Assembly: GCF_904831005.1 (NCBI RefSeq)
Contig: NZ_LR882982.1
Span: forward strand, 2,666,001 to 2,730,000
Length of the DNA stretch: 64,000 nt
Direction of reading: 5' to 3'
Source of the DNA: Microbacterium hydrocarbonoxydans
GTDB taxonomy: Bacteria; Actinomycetota; Actinomycetes; Actinomycetales; Microbacteriaceae
Positions within the stretch are counted from its first letter, which is position 1. Every line of letters begins with the position of its first letter. Position numbers and translations under genes: made by a program. Positions 9,315 to 16,866 of the stretch are shown here, in pieces. The notes under the pieces were generated by a model. That model made no database searches. It worked only from the letters and a program-made list of their open reading frames with translations, and was not told where the DNA came from.

Positions 9315-9599
9315 GCACCGATCATCGCAGATGCGGCTGCCGGATGCGGCGGCCCGACGGTGTCGAGTCGAGGGAGACGGGACGCCCCCACCACGGGGGA
9401 GGCGGCGGAAAGGGCGCCCCGTCAGACGTCGTCATTCGGACGGCGCCGCGGCCGCCGCGTCGAGCGCGACAGTGCTGCTCACCTAGGGTGACACCCGATC
9501 AGAGCCGACACAAGTGACCCTTTGGCCAGTCCTGCGCCCGATCCGGTCGGCCGTCATGTCGTCGCGCGAGGCGGGGCCGCGTCACCGGCCGCCTCGTGA

Positions 9600-10355
9600 C
9601 TATGCGCGCGGCGGGTTCAGCGGCAGCCACTCCTCGAGCGTCGTCTCGAAGATGTGCGCGCCCTCGACGGGGATGAGAGTGCGCTCCTCGATCTGCGCAC
9701 CGTAGTACGGAGCGCTGTCATCGCGGACGACCGTGCGCGGGTCGCCGCGGAACGCGAGGGCGCGGCGCGCGAACTCGTCCATGCCGAAGGCTTCGGGGCC
9801 GGCGATCTCGATGTCGCCGGTCGGCGCACCGGCAGCCGCGCGGGCCACGGCGGTGGCGACGTCGTCAGCCGCGATCGGCTGGATCAGCGCGCCGGGCAGG
9901 GTCACGGTGTCGCCCTCGGTCGAGATGTCGGCGATGCTGCCCACGAACTCGAAGAACTGCGTGGCGTGCACGAGCGAGTAGGCGATGCCCGAGTCGCGGA
10001 TCAGCTTCTCCTGCGCGGTCTTCGCCGCGAAGTAGGCGATGTTCTGCGGACGGTTCGTGCCGACGATCGTGAGTGCGACGTGGTGCGTGACACCGGCCGC
10101 GGCTTCGGCGGCGAGCAGGGTGCGGGTCGACGTGGTGAAGAACTCGAGCACGTCGTCGGGCGCGAACGAGGGGGAGTTCGACACGTCGACCACCGTGTCG
10201 GCTCCCACGAGGACCTCTGCGAGCCCTTCGCCGGTGAGCGCATTCACGCCGGTGTTCGGCGACGCGGCGACGGCCTCGTGGCCGTGCTCGGTCAGCTTCG
10301 CGACGACTTTCGAGCCGATGAGGCCGGTGCCTCCGATGACGATGATCTTTGCCAT
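9600..10355 (-). CDS. NmrA-like SDR, NAD(P)-binding oxidoreductase
   Basis: A 251-residue atypical short-chain dehydrogenase. The N-terminus has the extended-SDR dinucleotide motif GGTGLIG (residues 8-14) and the fold continues with VALTIVGTN and the HATQFFEF motif shared by this NmrA-like group. The start at 10355 follows a GAAAGG site. It is a paralogue of the gene directly upstream (10411-11205) and of the SDR at 37144-37905. A putative ECF41-type promoter (10404-10431) gives it its own start, inside the 3' end of the upstream gene. The substrate is unknown. Confidence 0.88.
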   Translation of the reverse strand: MAKIIVIGGTGLIGSKVVAKLTEHGHEAVAASPNTGVNALTGEGLAEVLVGADTVVDVSNSPSFAPDDVLEFFTTSTRTLLAAEAAAGVTHHVALTIVGTNRPQNIAYFAAKTAQEKLIRDSGIAYSLVHATQFFEFVGSIADISTEGDTVTLPGALIQPIAADDVATAVARAAAGAPTGDIEIAGPEAFGMDEFARRALAFRGDPRTVVRDDSAPYYGAQIEERTLIPVEGAHIFETTLEEWLPLNPPRA

Positions 10356-10403
10356 GTCCACGCCTTTCGTTGGGGGGACGCCGGGGATGGCGTCTGTCAG
10401 ATG

Positions 10404-10431
10404 TGACCGCTCAGGGAGCCGAGATGTGACG
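10404..10431 (-). promoter_or_regulatory. Putative ECF41-type promoter of the SDR at 9600-10355
   Basis: On the - strand CGTCACA (10431-10425) is followed after 15 nt by CGGTCA (10409-10404). The same word pair with the same spacing occurs twice in the ECF41 intergenic region at 11251-11321. ECF41 sigma factors are known to use a TGTCACA-type -35 and a CGTC-type -10. The -35 word is inside the coding end of the upstream SDR. Confidence 0.65.
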
Positions 10432-11205
10432 CCGTCCCGACTCTCGGGCGACGACCGGCGTCCTGACCCTCCAGTCGTGATACCTGGTGGGGGCGATCGT
10501 CGCGGTCGCCTCGGGCAGCAGGTCGCGGATGGCGAGGTGCGCACCGAAGTACGTTCCGAGCGGGTCGGCCACGACCTCGCGATCGTCTTGTCTCGCCCGC
10601 AGGTCGAGGGCAGCGAGCTCGGTCAGGCTGAACACCTCGGGGCCGCCGAATTCGATCATCCCGAAACGGGGCTCTGCGAGTGCTGCGGACGCGACCGCAG
10701 CGGCGACGTCATCCGCCGCCATCGGCTGCACCAGCACATCGGCGACATGCGCTGCTCCCTCTCGCAGCGCATGGTCGGTGATGTGGCGGATGAACTCGAA
10801 GAACTGCGTCGCGTGAACCAGCGTGTACGGTCGGCCGGATGCTGCGATGAGGCGCTCCTGTTGCGCTTTGGCGATGAAGTATCCGCCCTGGGCTCGGGCG
10901 AGGCGGTCGGTGCCCACGACCGACAGAGCCACGTGATGCGCCACACCCGCGGCCTCGCCGTAGGCGAGGAGGTTCATGGTCGAGGTCGAGAAGAACTCCT
11001 GGGCGCCGGCCTCGTCGGTATACGACGAGTTCGAGACGTCGACCACGACCGATGCTCCGGCGAGGGCGTCTGCGAGGCCCTCGCCGGTGAACGAGTTCAC
11101 CCCGGTGGCGCGGGACGCGATGACGATGTCGTGCCCCGCGTCGTTCATGACGCGCGCGACTCGGGTGCCGATCAACCCGGTGCCGCCGATGACCGTGATT
11201 CTCAT
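10411..11205 (-). CDS. NmrA-like SDR, NAD(P)-binding oxidoreductase
   Basis: A 264-residue SDR with GGTGLIG at residues 7-13, VALSVVGTDRL, and YTLVHATQFFEF, very like its downstream neighbour at 9600-10355. These proteins bind NAD(P) and may act as reductases, or as redox sensors as NmrA does. It is divergent from the ECF41 sigma factor gene, and SDR/epimerase-type genes are the usual genomic partners of ECF41. Its promoter (11251-11279) is a mirror image of the sigma factor promoter. The C-terminal 20 residues are Arg-rich and not shared with the paralogue. Confidence 0.88.
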   Translation of the reverse strand: MRITVIGGTGLIGTRVARVMNDAGHDIVIASRATGVNSFTGEGLADALAGASVVVDVSNSSYTDEAGAQEFFSTSTMNLLAYGEAAGVAHHVALSVVGTDRLARAQGGYFIAKAQQERLIAASGRPYTLVHATQFFEFIRHITDHALREGAAHVADVLVQPMAADDVAAAVASAALAEPRFGMIEFGGPEVFSLTELAALDLRARQDDREVVADPLGTYFGAHLAIRDLLPEATATIAPTRYHDWRVRTPVVARESGRRHISAP

Positions 11206-11250
11206 GTCGCTCCTTCGATCGATTGGTGCGGGTCTGCCCGCCTGTGACTG

Positions 11251-11279
11251 ATGACCGCTCGAGAGTTCGAGTTGTGACG
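11251..11279 (-). promoter_or_regulatory. Putative ECF41-type promoter of the SDR at 10411-11205
   Basis: On the - strand CGTCACA (11279-11273) precedes CGGTCAT (11257-11251) with a 15-nt spacer. It is followed by a leader of about 40 nt to the ATG at 11205. It is one of a divergent pair with the + strand copy at 11294-11321. Confidence 0.7.
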
Positions 11280-11293
11280 AATTCGCGTGGCAT

Positions 11294-11321
11294 CGTCACA
11301 GATCGCCGAATCGAGCGGTCA
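11294..11321 (+). promoter_or_regulatory. Putative autoregulatory ECF41 promoter
   Basis: CGTCACA (11294-11300) is followed after 15 nt by CGGTCA (11316-11321), ahead of the sigma factor gene. Identical words and spacing occur on the opposite strand at 11251-11279 and at 10404-10431. ECF sigma factors usually transcribe their own gene. Confidence 0.7.
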
Positions 11322-11365
11322 GAGCTGTAGACGGGAGCGCGGGGAGCGCAGAAAGGGGAGTGCGC

Positions 11366-12304
11366 GTGCGACGACCTCTGGTGCAGAGTGAAGGCGTGAC
11401 CGAGACGACTGACGAGCGCGGCGGGCCGAACGCCGACCTCGGCACCGCCGTGGCGGTGTTCGCGGCCCAGCGCCGACGCCTGTTCGGCATCTCCTATCGG
11501 ATGCTCGGCACGGTTGCTGATGCCGAGGACATCGTGCAGGAGACGTGGATCCGCTGGCAGAACACCGATCGGACGCAGGTACAGGAGCCCGCTGCCTTCC
11601 TCACCACCATCACGACCCGTCTCTGCATCAACGTCCTGCAGTCGGCTCATGCGAAGCGGGAGACGTACATCGGACCGTGGTTGCCCGAGCCCGTCAACAC
11701 CGACGACGATCCGGCGCTGGGAGCCGAGCGCGCCGAGGCGCTGCAGTTCGCGATCCTCTTGACGCTCGAGAAGCTCACCGCGACCGAGCGCGCGGCGTAC
11801 ATTCTGCGCGAAGCGTTCGACTACCCCTATCCCCGCATCGCCGAGGTCATCTCGTGCAGTGTCGTGAGCGCTCGACAGCTGGTGAGCCGTGCGCGGGCGC
11901 ACCTGGTCGCAGAGAAGCAGACGACTGTCGATCCTGCGCATCAGCGGCGCCTGCTCGAGGCATTCCTGACCGCCGCACGACAGGGCGACGCCCAAGAACT
12001 CGAGCGGCTCTTCGCCGACGACGTGGTCAGCTACACCGATGGCAACGGCGTGAAACTGGCTGCGCGGATCCCGGTGATCGGTCGTGGCCGCGTGGCGCAG
12101 TTCGTCGCGGCGTTCGCGGGTCACTTCTGGACCGGGAAGTCGATCGGCTGGGTGGAGGTCAACGGCCAGCCCGCCGCGACGCTCACCGAGAACGGCGAAG
12201 TCACCACGATCGTCACCGTGACGGCCTCGGGCGAGGGCATCGAGCAGCTCCTCTGGGTGATGAGTCCGCAGAAGCTGGGCCATGTCACCGCGGTCGGGGC
12301 ATGA
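11366..12304 (+). CDS. ECF41-family RNA polymerase sigma factor (SigJ-like)
   Basis: A 312-residue sigma factor if started at GTG 11366, chosen because AAAGGGGA (11352-11359) ends 6 nt before it; GTG 11360 and a GTG at 11396 are alternatives. Residues about 20-90 hold region 2 (RRLFGISYRMLG, ADAEDIVQETWIRWQ) and about 125-175 region 4. Between them is GPWLPEPV, the signature of ECF41. The C-terminal 120 residues form a fused SnoaL-like domain, which in this family controls sigma activity in place of an anti-sigma factor. The usual NPDKL motif reads MSPQKL here. Its stop overlaps the next start (ATGA). Confidence 0.92.
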   Translation: MRRPLVQSEGVTETTDERGGPNADLGTAVAVFAAQRRRLFGISYRMLGTVADAEDIVQETWIRWQNTDRTQVQEPAAFLTTITTRLCINVLQSAHAKRETYIGPWLPEPVNTDDDPALGAERAEALQFAILLTLEKLTATERAAYILREAFDYPYPRIAEVISCSVVSARQLVSRARAHLVAEKQTTVDPAHQRRLLEAFLTAARQGDAQELERLFADDVVSYTDGNGVKLAARIPVIGRGRVAQFVAAFAGHFWTGKSIGWVEVNGQPAATLTENGEVTTIVTVTASGEGIEQLLWVMSPQKLGHVTAVGA

Positions 12305-12735
12305 CGCGCAGGCGGTCGTCGGCGCGAGTGCGCCGGCGACGTGATGGTGCGCCCGCCGTGCCCGCCGTGCCCGCCGGCGAAACCGTGCGACTCGACGACC
12401 TCGCGCGGGCGCTCGACGGGAGCGACCGGACCGGCATCCGTTCGATGCTGCACCCCGATGTGGTGCTGATCATCGACAGCGGCGGCCGCATGCCGGAGTC
12501 GTCGACGACTGTGATCGGGCGTGCGGCAGCATCCGCAGGGCTCGCGGCGCTGATGACGACCGGGACCAGCATCGCGATGGCGTCGATCAACGGCGTCCCC
12601 GGCATGGTGGTCATGCGGCAGGGCGCGACTGTTGCAGCTGTCTCCGTCGAGAGTCGGTCAGGACTGCTCTCGAGTGTCTGGATCGTCTGCAACCCCGACA
12701 AGCTCACCCACTGGAACCGGCCGGTCGGCGACTAG
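12301..12735 (+). CDS. Stand-alone SnoaL-like protein coupled to ECF41 sigma factor
   Basis: A 144-residue protein whose ATG at 12301 overlaps the stop of the sigma factor gene (ATGA), so it is translationally coupled. After a basic N-terminus, residues about 25-140 look like a SnoaL/NTF2-like fold (LARALDGSDRTGIRSMLHPDVVLIIDSGG). It ends with WIVCNPDKLTHW: NPDKL is the motif normally found in the C-terminal domain of ECF41 sigma factors themselves. It therefore looks like a second, detached copy of the sigma factor control domain. Role as a regulator is inference. Confidence 0.85.
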   Translation: MTRRRSSARVRRRRDGAPAVPAVPAGETVRLDDLARALDGSDRTGIRSMLHPDVVLIIDSGGRMPESSTTVIGRAAASAGLAALMTTGTSIAMASINGVPGMVVMRQGATVAAVSVESRSGLLSSVWIVCNPDKLTHWNRPVGD

Positions 12736-13517
12736 AGCGTGATGTCCGAGGCCGAGGCGAGTGCCCGCCACTCTGTGGACCGCGCCGTGCGCGCGGCGAG
12801 CACGTCGGCGTCGAGGAGAGGGCCGACGTCGAGCCCCGTCATCCGCACGATCTCGGTGAGCGGAACCTGGAAGGTGCGGAAGCCCCCGAGCGGTGGCGCG
12901 GCGAACAGGCCGTCGGGCGACTCGACGAGCTCGGACTGATCGAGCACGAACCCCGCGGCTGCCAGCCCGTCTGGTCCCTGCCAGGCCGCGATCTTCCAGA
13001 ACAGCAGAGGAACGCGGATGCCGCGGTACGGCGGGTCGTCGTCTCCCAGCACGGGGGCCGTGAACACCGAGATCCGCTGATCGGTGGTCTCGGCATATTC
13101 GAGCACGTGGTCTTCCAGACCGAGCCACAGCTCTGCGGACTGATTGAAACCGGCGGCCTGCGGGGCGGCGTTCGGATAGAAGAACGTCGCCTCGGTCGCC
13201 GCCCGGGCGTCGTCGGCATCGCCCCAGCCGGGGTCGCGACGGCGCACGAGGTGGCCGCGATCGAGGTCGTTGCGCGCGTACACCTCGGGTCCGGTCTGCA
13301 GGGCGGCCTCCACCCGGGGGTCGAGCTGCCAGTCCCCGGTGCGGGGCAGCTCGCGCAGCAGCGCGCCGTCGATGTTCACGCCCGTCACTGCGGCCAGGCG
13401 GCGTTCGCCGTCGAGCAGCACGCTGAAGTGCGGGTACGTCAGCTCCGTCGCATCGCGTGCCGGCCTGGGCAGGGGAACCCGCGTCGGAAGGAAGTCGAGG
13501 TCGTATCCGTCTGCCAT
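12732..13517 (-). CDS. DNA/RNA non-specific endonuclease (NUC1 family)
   Basis: A 261-residue beta-beta-alpha-metal nuclease. The DRGH catalytic motif (NDLDRGHLVRR, around residue 84) supplies the general-base His, and the downstream NAAPQAAGFNQ supplies the metal-binding Asn found in the family. These enzymes cut DNA and RNA without sequence preference. There is no signal peptide, so it would act in the cytoplasm or be exported by another route. It ends within 4 nt of the convergent SnoaL gene and overlaps its stop region slightly. A terminator-like hairpin lies upstream at 13568-13612. Confidence 0.9.
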   Translation of the reverse strand: MADGYDLDFLPTRVPLPRPARDATELTYPHFSVLLDGERRLAAVTGVNIDGALLRELPRTGDWQLDPRVEAALQTGPEVYARNDLDRGHLVRRRDPGWGDADDARAATEATFFYPNAAPQAAGFNQSAELWLGLEDHVLEYAETTDQRISVFTAPVLGDDDPPYRGIRVPLLFWKIAAWQGPDGLAAAGFVLDQSELVESPDGLFAAPPLGGFRTFQVPLTEIVRMTGLDVGPLLDADVLAARTARSTEWRALASASDITL

Positions 13518-13567
13518 ACCGACATACTGCCTGGTTCCACCGACATCGCCCCGGGCGTGACCGCACG

Positions 13568-13612
13568 CGAGAACGCCCCCTCCCGAAGCGAGCCAGGGAG
13601 GGGGCGTTCTCG
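13568..13612. terminator. Hairpin terminator downstream of the SDR at 13622
   Basis: A perfect 17-bp stem (13568-13584 with 13596-13612) with an 11-nt loop, 9 nt after the stop of the reverse-strand SDR gene. The outer stem shares 14 nt (GAGAACGCCCCCT plus context) with the rplI terminator at 3785-3820. Confidence 0.85.
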
Positions 13613-13621
13613 ATCAGCGAC

Positions 13622-14518
13622 TCACGGGGTGGGCATGCCGCCGTTGACGTTGAGCGTCTCACCGGCGACGTAGCTCGACTCGGGCGAGGCGAGGAAGACG
13701 TAGGCCGGTGCCAGCTCGGCGGGCTGCCCCATGCGTCCGAGCGGAGTGTCCTCGCCGAATTCCGGCAGCTTCTCCTGCGGCTGTCCGTCGCTCGGCTGCA
13801 GCGGCGTCCAGATCGGCCCGGGCGCCACGGCGTTGACACGGATGCCCTTCGGCGCGAGCTGCTCGGCGAGGCCCTTCGTGAACGCGTTGATCGTCGCCTT
13901 GGTCGAGGCGTAGTCGACGAGGATCCCCGACGGGGAGTACGCCTGGATCGACGTGGTGTTGATGATCGTCGAGCCTGCCGGGAGGTGCGGCAGCGCTGCC
14001 TTCGTGATCCAGAACATCGCGTAGACGTTGGTCTTGAAGGTGTCGTCGAACTGCTCGTCGGTGATGTCGGTCAGCGACTCCTTGTAGATCTGCTTGCCGC
14101 CGTTGTTGACGAGGATGTCGAGGCCGCCGAGAGCACCGACCGCCTCGGAGACCAGGGTGCGGCAGTACTCGGGATCCCGCAGATCGCCGGGGATCTGGGC
14201 CACGGTGGCGCCCGCCTCGCGCAGGATCCCGGCGATGCGCGCGGCATCCTCCTCCTCTTCGGGCAGGTACGAGAGCGCGACGTCGGCGCCCTCACGTGCG
14301 AAGGCGATCGCGGTCGCCGCGCCGATGCCGGAGTCGCCGCCGGTGATGAGGGCCTTGCGCCCGGTCAGTCGACCGGTGCCGCGGTAGCTCTCCTCGCCGA
14401 GGTCGGCCTTCGGACCGAGGTCGGCATCGAGGCCGGGCTCGGGCATGTGCTGCTTCTCGGGTTCGATGTCGGAGTAGAGCTCGGCCGGGTTGGTGAAGGT
14501 GTACTGGTCGCGAGACAT
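13622..14518 (-). CDS. SDR family oxidoreductase, YghA/stress type
   Basis: A 298-residue classical SDR with an N-terminal extension of about 45 residues (YTFTNPAELYSDIEPEKQ) typical of the YghA/general-stress subgroup. The cofactor motif GGDSGIG is near residue 60, the catalytic YxxxK reads YASTK, and the NNGG motif follows the usual NNAG position. Members are NAD(P)H-dependent aldehyde or alcohol oxidoreductases; the true substrate is rarely known. Single gene ended by the hairpin at 13568-13612. The 250 nt upstream hold only GC-rich sequence with no clear site. Confidence 0.92.
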   Translation of the reverse strand: MSRDQYTFTNPAELYSDIEPEKQHMPEPGLDADLGPKADLGEESYRGTGRLTGRKALITGGDSGIGAATAIAFAREGADVALSYLPEEEEDAARIAGILREAGATVAQIPGDLRDPEYCRTLVSEAVGALGGLDILVNNGGKQIYKESLTDITDEQFDDTFKTNVYAMFWITKAALPHLPAGSTIINTTSIQAYSPSGILVDYASTKATINAFTKGLAEQLAPKGIRVNAVAPGPIWTPLQPSDGQPQEKLPEFGEDTPLGRMGQPAELAPAYVFLASPESSYVAGETLNVNGGMPTP

Positions 14519-14771
14519 GGGGTTCCTCTCGGTCGCTGGTCTGGGGGTGGGGCTCCAGCGTGCGCCGAGGCCGGATTGTGGGCCAGCGCCTTGCGTCTCG
14601 GGCCGAGGGTCGCTAGGGGCCGTCTCGGGACCGCCCGAGGTCGCGTGAGGAGGAGATCACCCCCTAGGGCGGAGAGACGCGCGGAATTCCTCCTCCCGAA
14701 CGGCGGATCTCCTCCCGAGAGGGCGAGGCGAAGGGGTCGCCACGGCCGGATGCCGGGAGTAGCCTCGCGGC

Positions 14772-15329
14772 ATGGGCCGACTCATCTACTCAATGATCAC
14801 GTCGCTCGACGGCTACGTCAGCGGACCCGACGGCGGGTTCGACTGGGCGCTCGACGAAGAGCTGCACGACTTCATCAACCGGCAGTTCGCCGACGTCGGC
14901 ACCTATCTCTACGGGCGACGCATGTACGAGACGATGGTCTATTGGGAGACCGCTCACCTCGAGCCCGATCAGCCGCAGGTCGGCATCGACTACGCGCGCG
15001 TGTGGCAGGCCGCCGACAAGGTGGTGTTCTCGACGACCCTGCCCGACGTGTCGAGCGAGCGCACGCGGCTCGAGCGCGCGTTCGACCCCGAGGCGATCGA
15101 ACGGTGGAAGGCCGAGTCCGACAGTGATTTCACCGTCGACGGCCCCACGCTCGCTGCACAGGCGATCCGCGCCGGGCTGGTCGACGGGTTCGGCTTGTTC
15201 ATCGGACCGGGCATAGTCGGAGGCGGCAAGCCGTTCTTCCCCGAAGGGGTGCACGTCGATCTGGAGCTGCTCGACGACAAGCGGTTCCCCAGCGGAGTGA
15301 TGTTCCTCCGCTACGCCACCCAGCGGTGA
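14772..15329 (+). CDS. Dihydrofolate reductase family protein (RibD C-terminal domain)
   Basis: A 185-residue protein of the RibD_C/DHFR-like fold: SMITSLDGYVSGPDGGFDW at the N-terminus carries the conserved SLDG motif, and the C-terminal part has the FIGPGIVGGGKPFF glycine motif that binds NADPH. Stand-alone members are NADPH-dependent reductases of unknown substrate; they are not the folate enzyme FolA. Monocistronic, convergent with the S4-domain gene 9 nt away. Confidence 0.92.
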   Translation: MGRLIYSMITSLDGYVSGPDGGFDWALDEELHDFINRQFADVGTYLYGRRMYETMVYWETAHLEPDQPQVGIDYARVWQAADKVVFSTTLPDVSSERTRLERAFDPEAIERWKAESDSDFTVDGPTLAAQAIRAGLVDGFGLFIGPGIVGGGKPFFPEGVHVDLELLDDKRFPSGVMFLRYATQR

Positions 15330-15338
15330 CGAGCGCCC

Positions 15339-15566
15339 TCAGGGGCGCACACGCACGGTGCGGCCCTCGAACGTGACCAGGTCGCCGTCGTGCAGCTGGC
15401 GGCCGCGTCGCCGATCGACCTCGTCGTTGACCTTCACGAATCCGTCGATCACGACCTCTTTGGCGTTGCCGCCCGAGTCGAGCAGCCCCGAGTACTTCAG
15501 GAACTGGCCGAGGCGGATCATCTCTCCGCCGATGGAGACGTCGTCGATCCGACCGGAATTCGTCAT
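15339..15566 (-). CDS. Small S4-domain RNA-binding protein (YbcJ-like)
   Basis: A 75-residue protein consisting almost only of an S4 RNA-binding domain (IRLGQFLKYSGLLDSGGNAKE, VNDEVDRRRGRQLHDGD). Relatives such as YbcJ and RqcP bind structured RNA or ribosomes. It stands alone 24 nt after the ROK regulator gene on the same strand and may be co-transcribed with it. Confidence 0.92.
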   Translation of the reverse strand: MTNSGRIDDVSIGGEMIRLGQFLKYSGLLDSGGNAKEVVIDGFVKVNDEVDRRRGRQLHDGDLVTFEGRTVRVRP

Positions 15567-15590
15567 GACTGAAATGGTATCGGGCGCCGG

Positions 15591-16742
15591 TCAGCCGCGA
15601 GCGAGCGCCGCGTTCACGGCCGCTGCCGAGTACTCGCGCTCGACGACCATGGCCGCGAGACCCACGGCTGTCGCCTTCTCGCCCAGTGTCGACTGGCTGA
15701 TGCTCAGGTGCCGGGTCGCACGGGGGAGCGATCGTGGATAGAGAGTCTCGCGCACACCTGCCAGCAGTGGCGGCGATGCCAGCATCCCGCCGAGAACCAC
15801 CTCTGAGGGGTTGAGGAGCGAGACGACGGTCGCGACGACCTCGCCGATGACTCGGCCCGCCTCCTGCGTGAGCCGCGCGGCATCGGGGTCTCCGTCGGCG
15901 AGGTACGTGCCGACATCCGATGCCGACGAGGCTGGCTTGCCGAGTTCGGTGAGCGCTCGGGCCACGGCACGGCCTGATGCCGCTGCCGCGAGGCATCCGC
16001 GCGCTCCGCACTGGCACAGCAGGTCATCGTGCCCGGCGATCTTCACATGGCCGATGTCACCGGCACCTCCGTCGGTGCCTCGGTAGGCTCGACCGCCCAG
16101 CACGATGCCGGTGCCGATGCCCGACGACACCTTGATGAAGCACAGGGAGCGTGAATCGGGGTGCGCTGCGCGCTGCTCGCCCAGGGCAGCGGCGTCGGCG
16201 TCGTTCGAGACCAGCACGGGGACTCCGAGCGCGTCGTGCAGGTGATCGGGGATCGGGTAGGCGTCCCAGCCGGGCATGATCGGCGGCTGCGAGGGGCGCT
16301 CGGTGTCGGGGTCGACAGGACCGGGGATGCTGAGCGCGATCGCCGCCACGTCTTCCCGGCGGATGCCGGCCTGCGACAGCAGGCGCCCGGCGTGCTCGGC
16401 GATGGCGTTGAGGGTCGCGTCGGGACCGTCGGCGACGGCGACCTCGATGCGCTCCTCGGCAGTCACTCGGCCGGCGAGATCGGTCAGCGCGACGGTGGTG
16501 TGCGTGGTGTCGACGTTGGCGGCGATCACGTGCGCGTGCGCGGTGTTGAACTCGAGGCGACGTGACGGTCGACCCGAGGTGACCTTCTCGGTTCCCGACT
16601 CGATGATGAGTCCGGCCTCGAGAAGCGCGTCGATGCGCGTGGCGACGGTCATCCGCGACATCCCGGTGATGTCGAGCACGTCGCCGCGCGTGAAGGCGCG
16701 GCGCTCCCTGATGAGATCGAGGACTTCACCTGGACCGGACAT
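15591..16742 (-). CDS. ROK family transcriptional repressor of the adjacent glycoside operon
   Basis: A 383-residue regulator. An N-terminal winged helix-turn-helix (FTRGDVLDITGMSRMTVATRI, residues about 18-38) binds DNA. The ROK sugar-binding domain follows with the DxGxT-like segment and the zinc motif CQCGARGC. It is divergent from the seven-gene operon starting at 16867. The shared 124-nt gap contains an 8-bp palindrome (16780-16802) directly after a TTGACA box, a typical repressor site. The inducer should be a sugar or sugar phosphate made by the operon. Confidence 0.93.
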   Translation of the reverse strand: MSGPGEVLDLIRERRAFTRGDVLDITGMSRMTVATRIDALLEAGLIIESGTEKVTSGRPSRRLEFNTAHAHVIAANVDTTHTTVALTDLAGRVTAEERIEVAVADGPDATLNAIAEHAGRLLSQAGIRREDVAAIALSIPGPVDPDTERPSQPPIMPGWDAYPIPDHLHDALGVPVLVSNDADAAALGEQRAAHPDSRSLCFIKVSSGIGTGIVLGGRAYRGTDGGAGDIGHVKIAGHDDLLCQCGARGCLAAAASGRAVARALTELGKPASSASDVGTYLADGDPDAARLTQEAGRVIGEVVATVVSLLNPSEVVLGGMLASPPLLAGVRETLYPRSLPRATRHLSISQSTLGEKATAVGLAAMVVEREYSAAAVNAALARG

Positions 16743-16774
16743 CGAACCTCCTGACGACGAGTTCAGCCTAATGC

Positions 16775-16803
16775 TTGACAGCTAGACGACTTATGTCTAG
16801 CTT
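16775..16803 (+). promoter_or_regulatory. Promoter and ROK operator of the glycoside operon
   Basis: A consensus -35 box TTGACA (16775-16780) is followed 17 nt later by TAGCTT (16798-16803), a fair -10. A perfect inverted repeat AGCTAGAC-N7-GTCTAGCT (16780-16802) fills the spacer between them, so a bound protein would block RNA polymerase. The ROK regulator transcribed the other way is the obvious candidate. Confidence 0.8.
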
Positions 16804-16866
16804 TTAGTCTTAATGGGAGCCGGCCCGACGGCTCAGTCCTGCATTTCCAGCGCAAGGAGGCGCATA

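Noticed and set aside
9315..9599. Gene or regulatory RNA in the gap before the SDR pair
   Set aside because: No frame with acceptable start and codon use, no strong hairpin and no known motif were seen.
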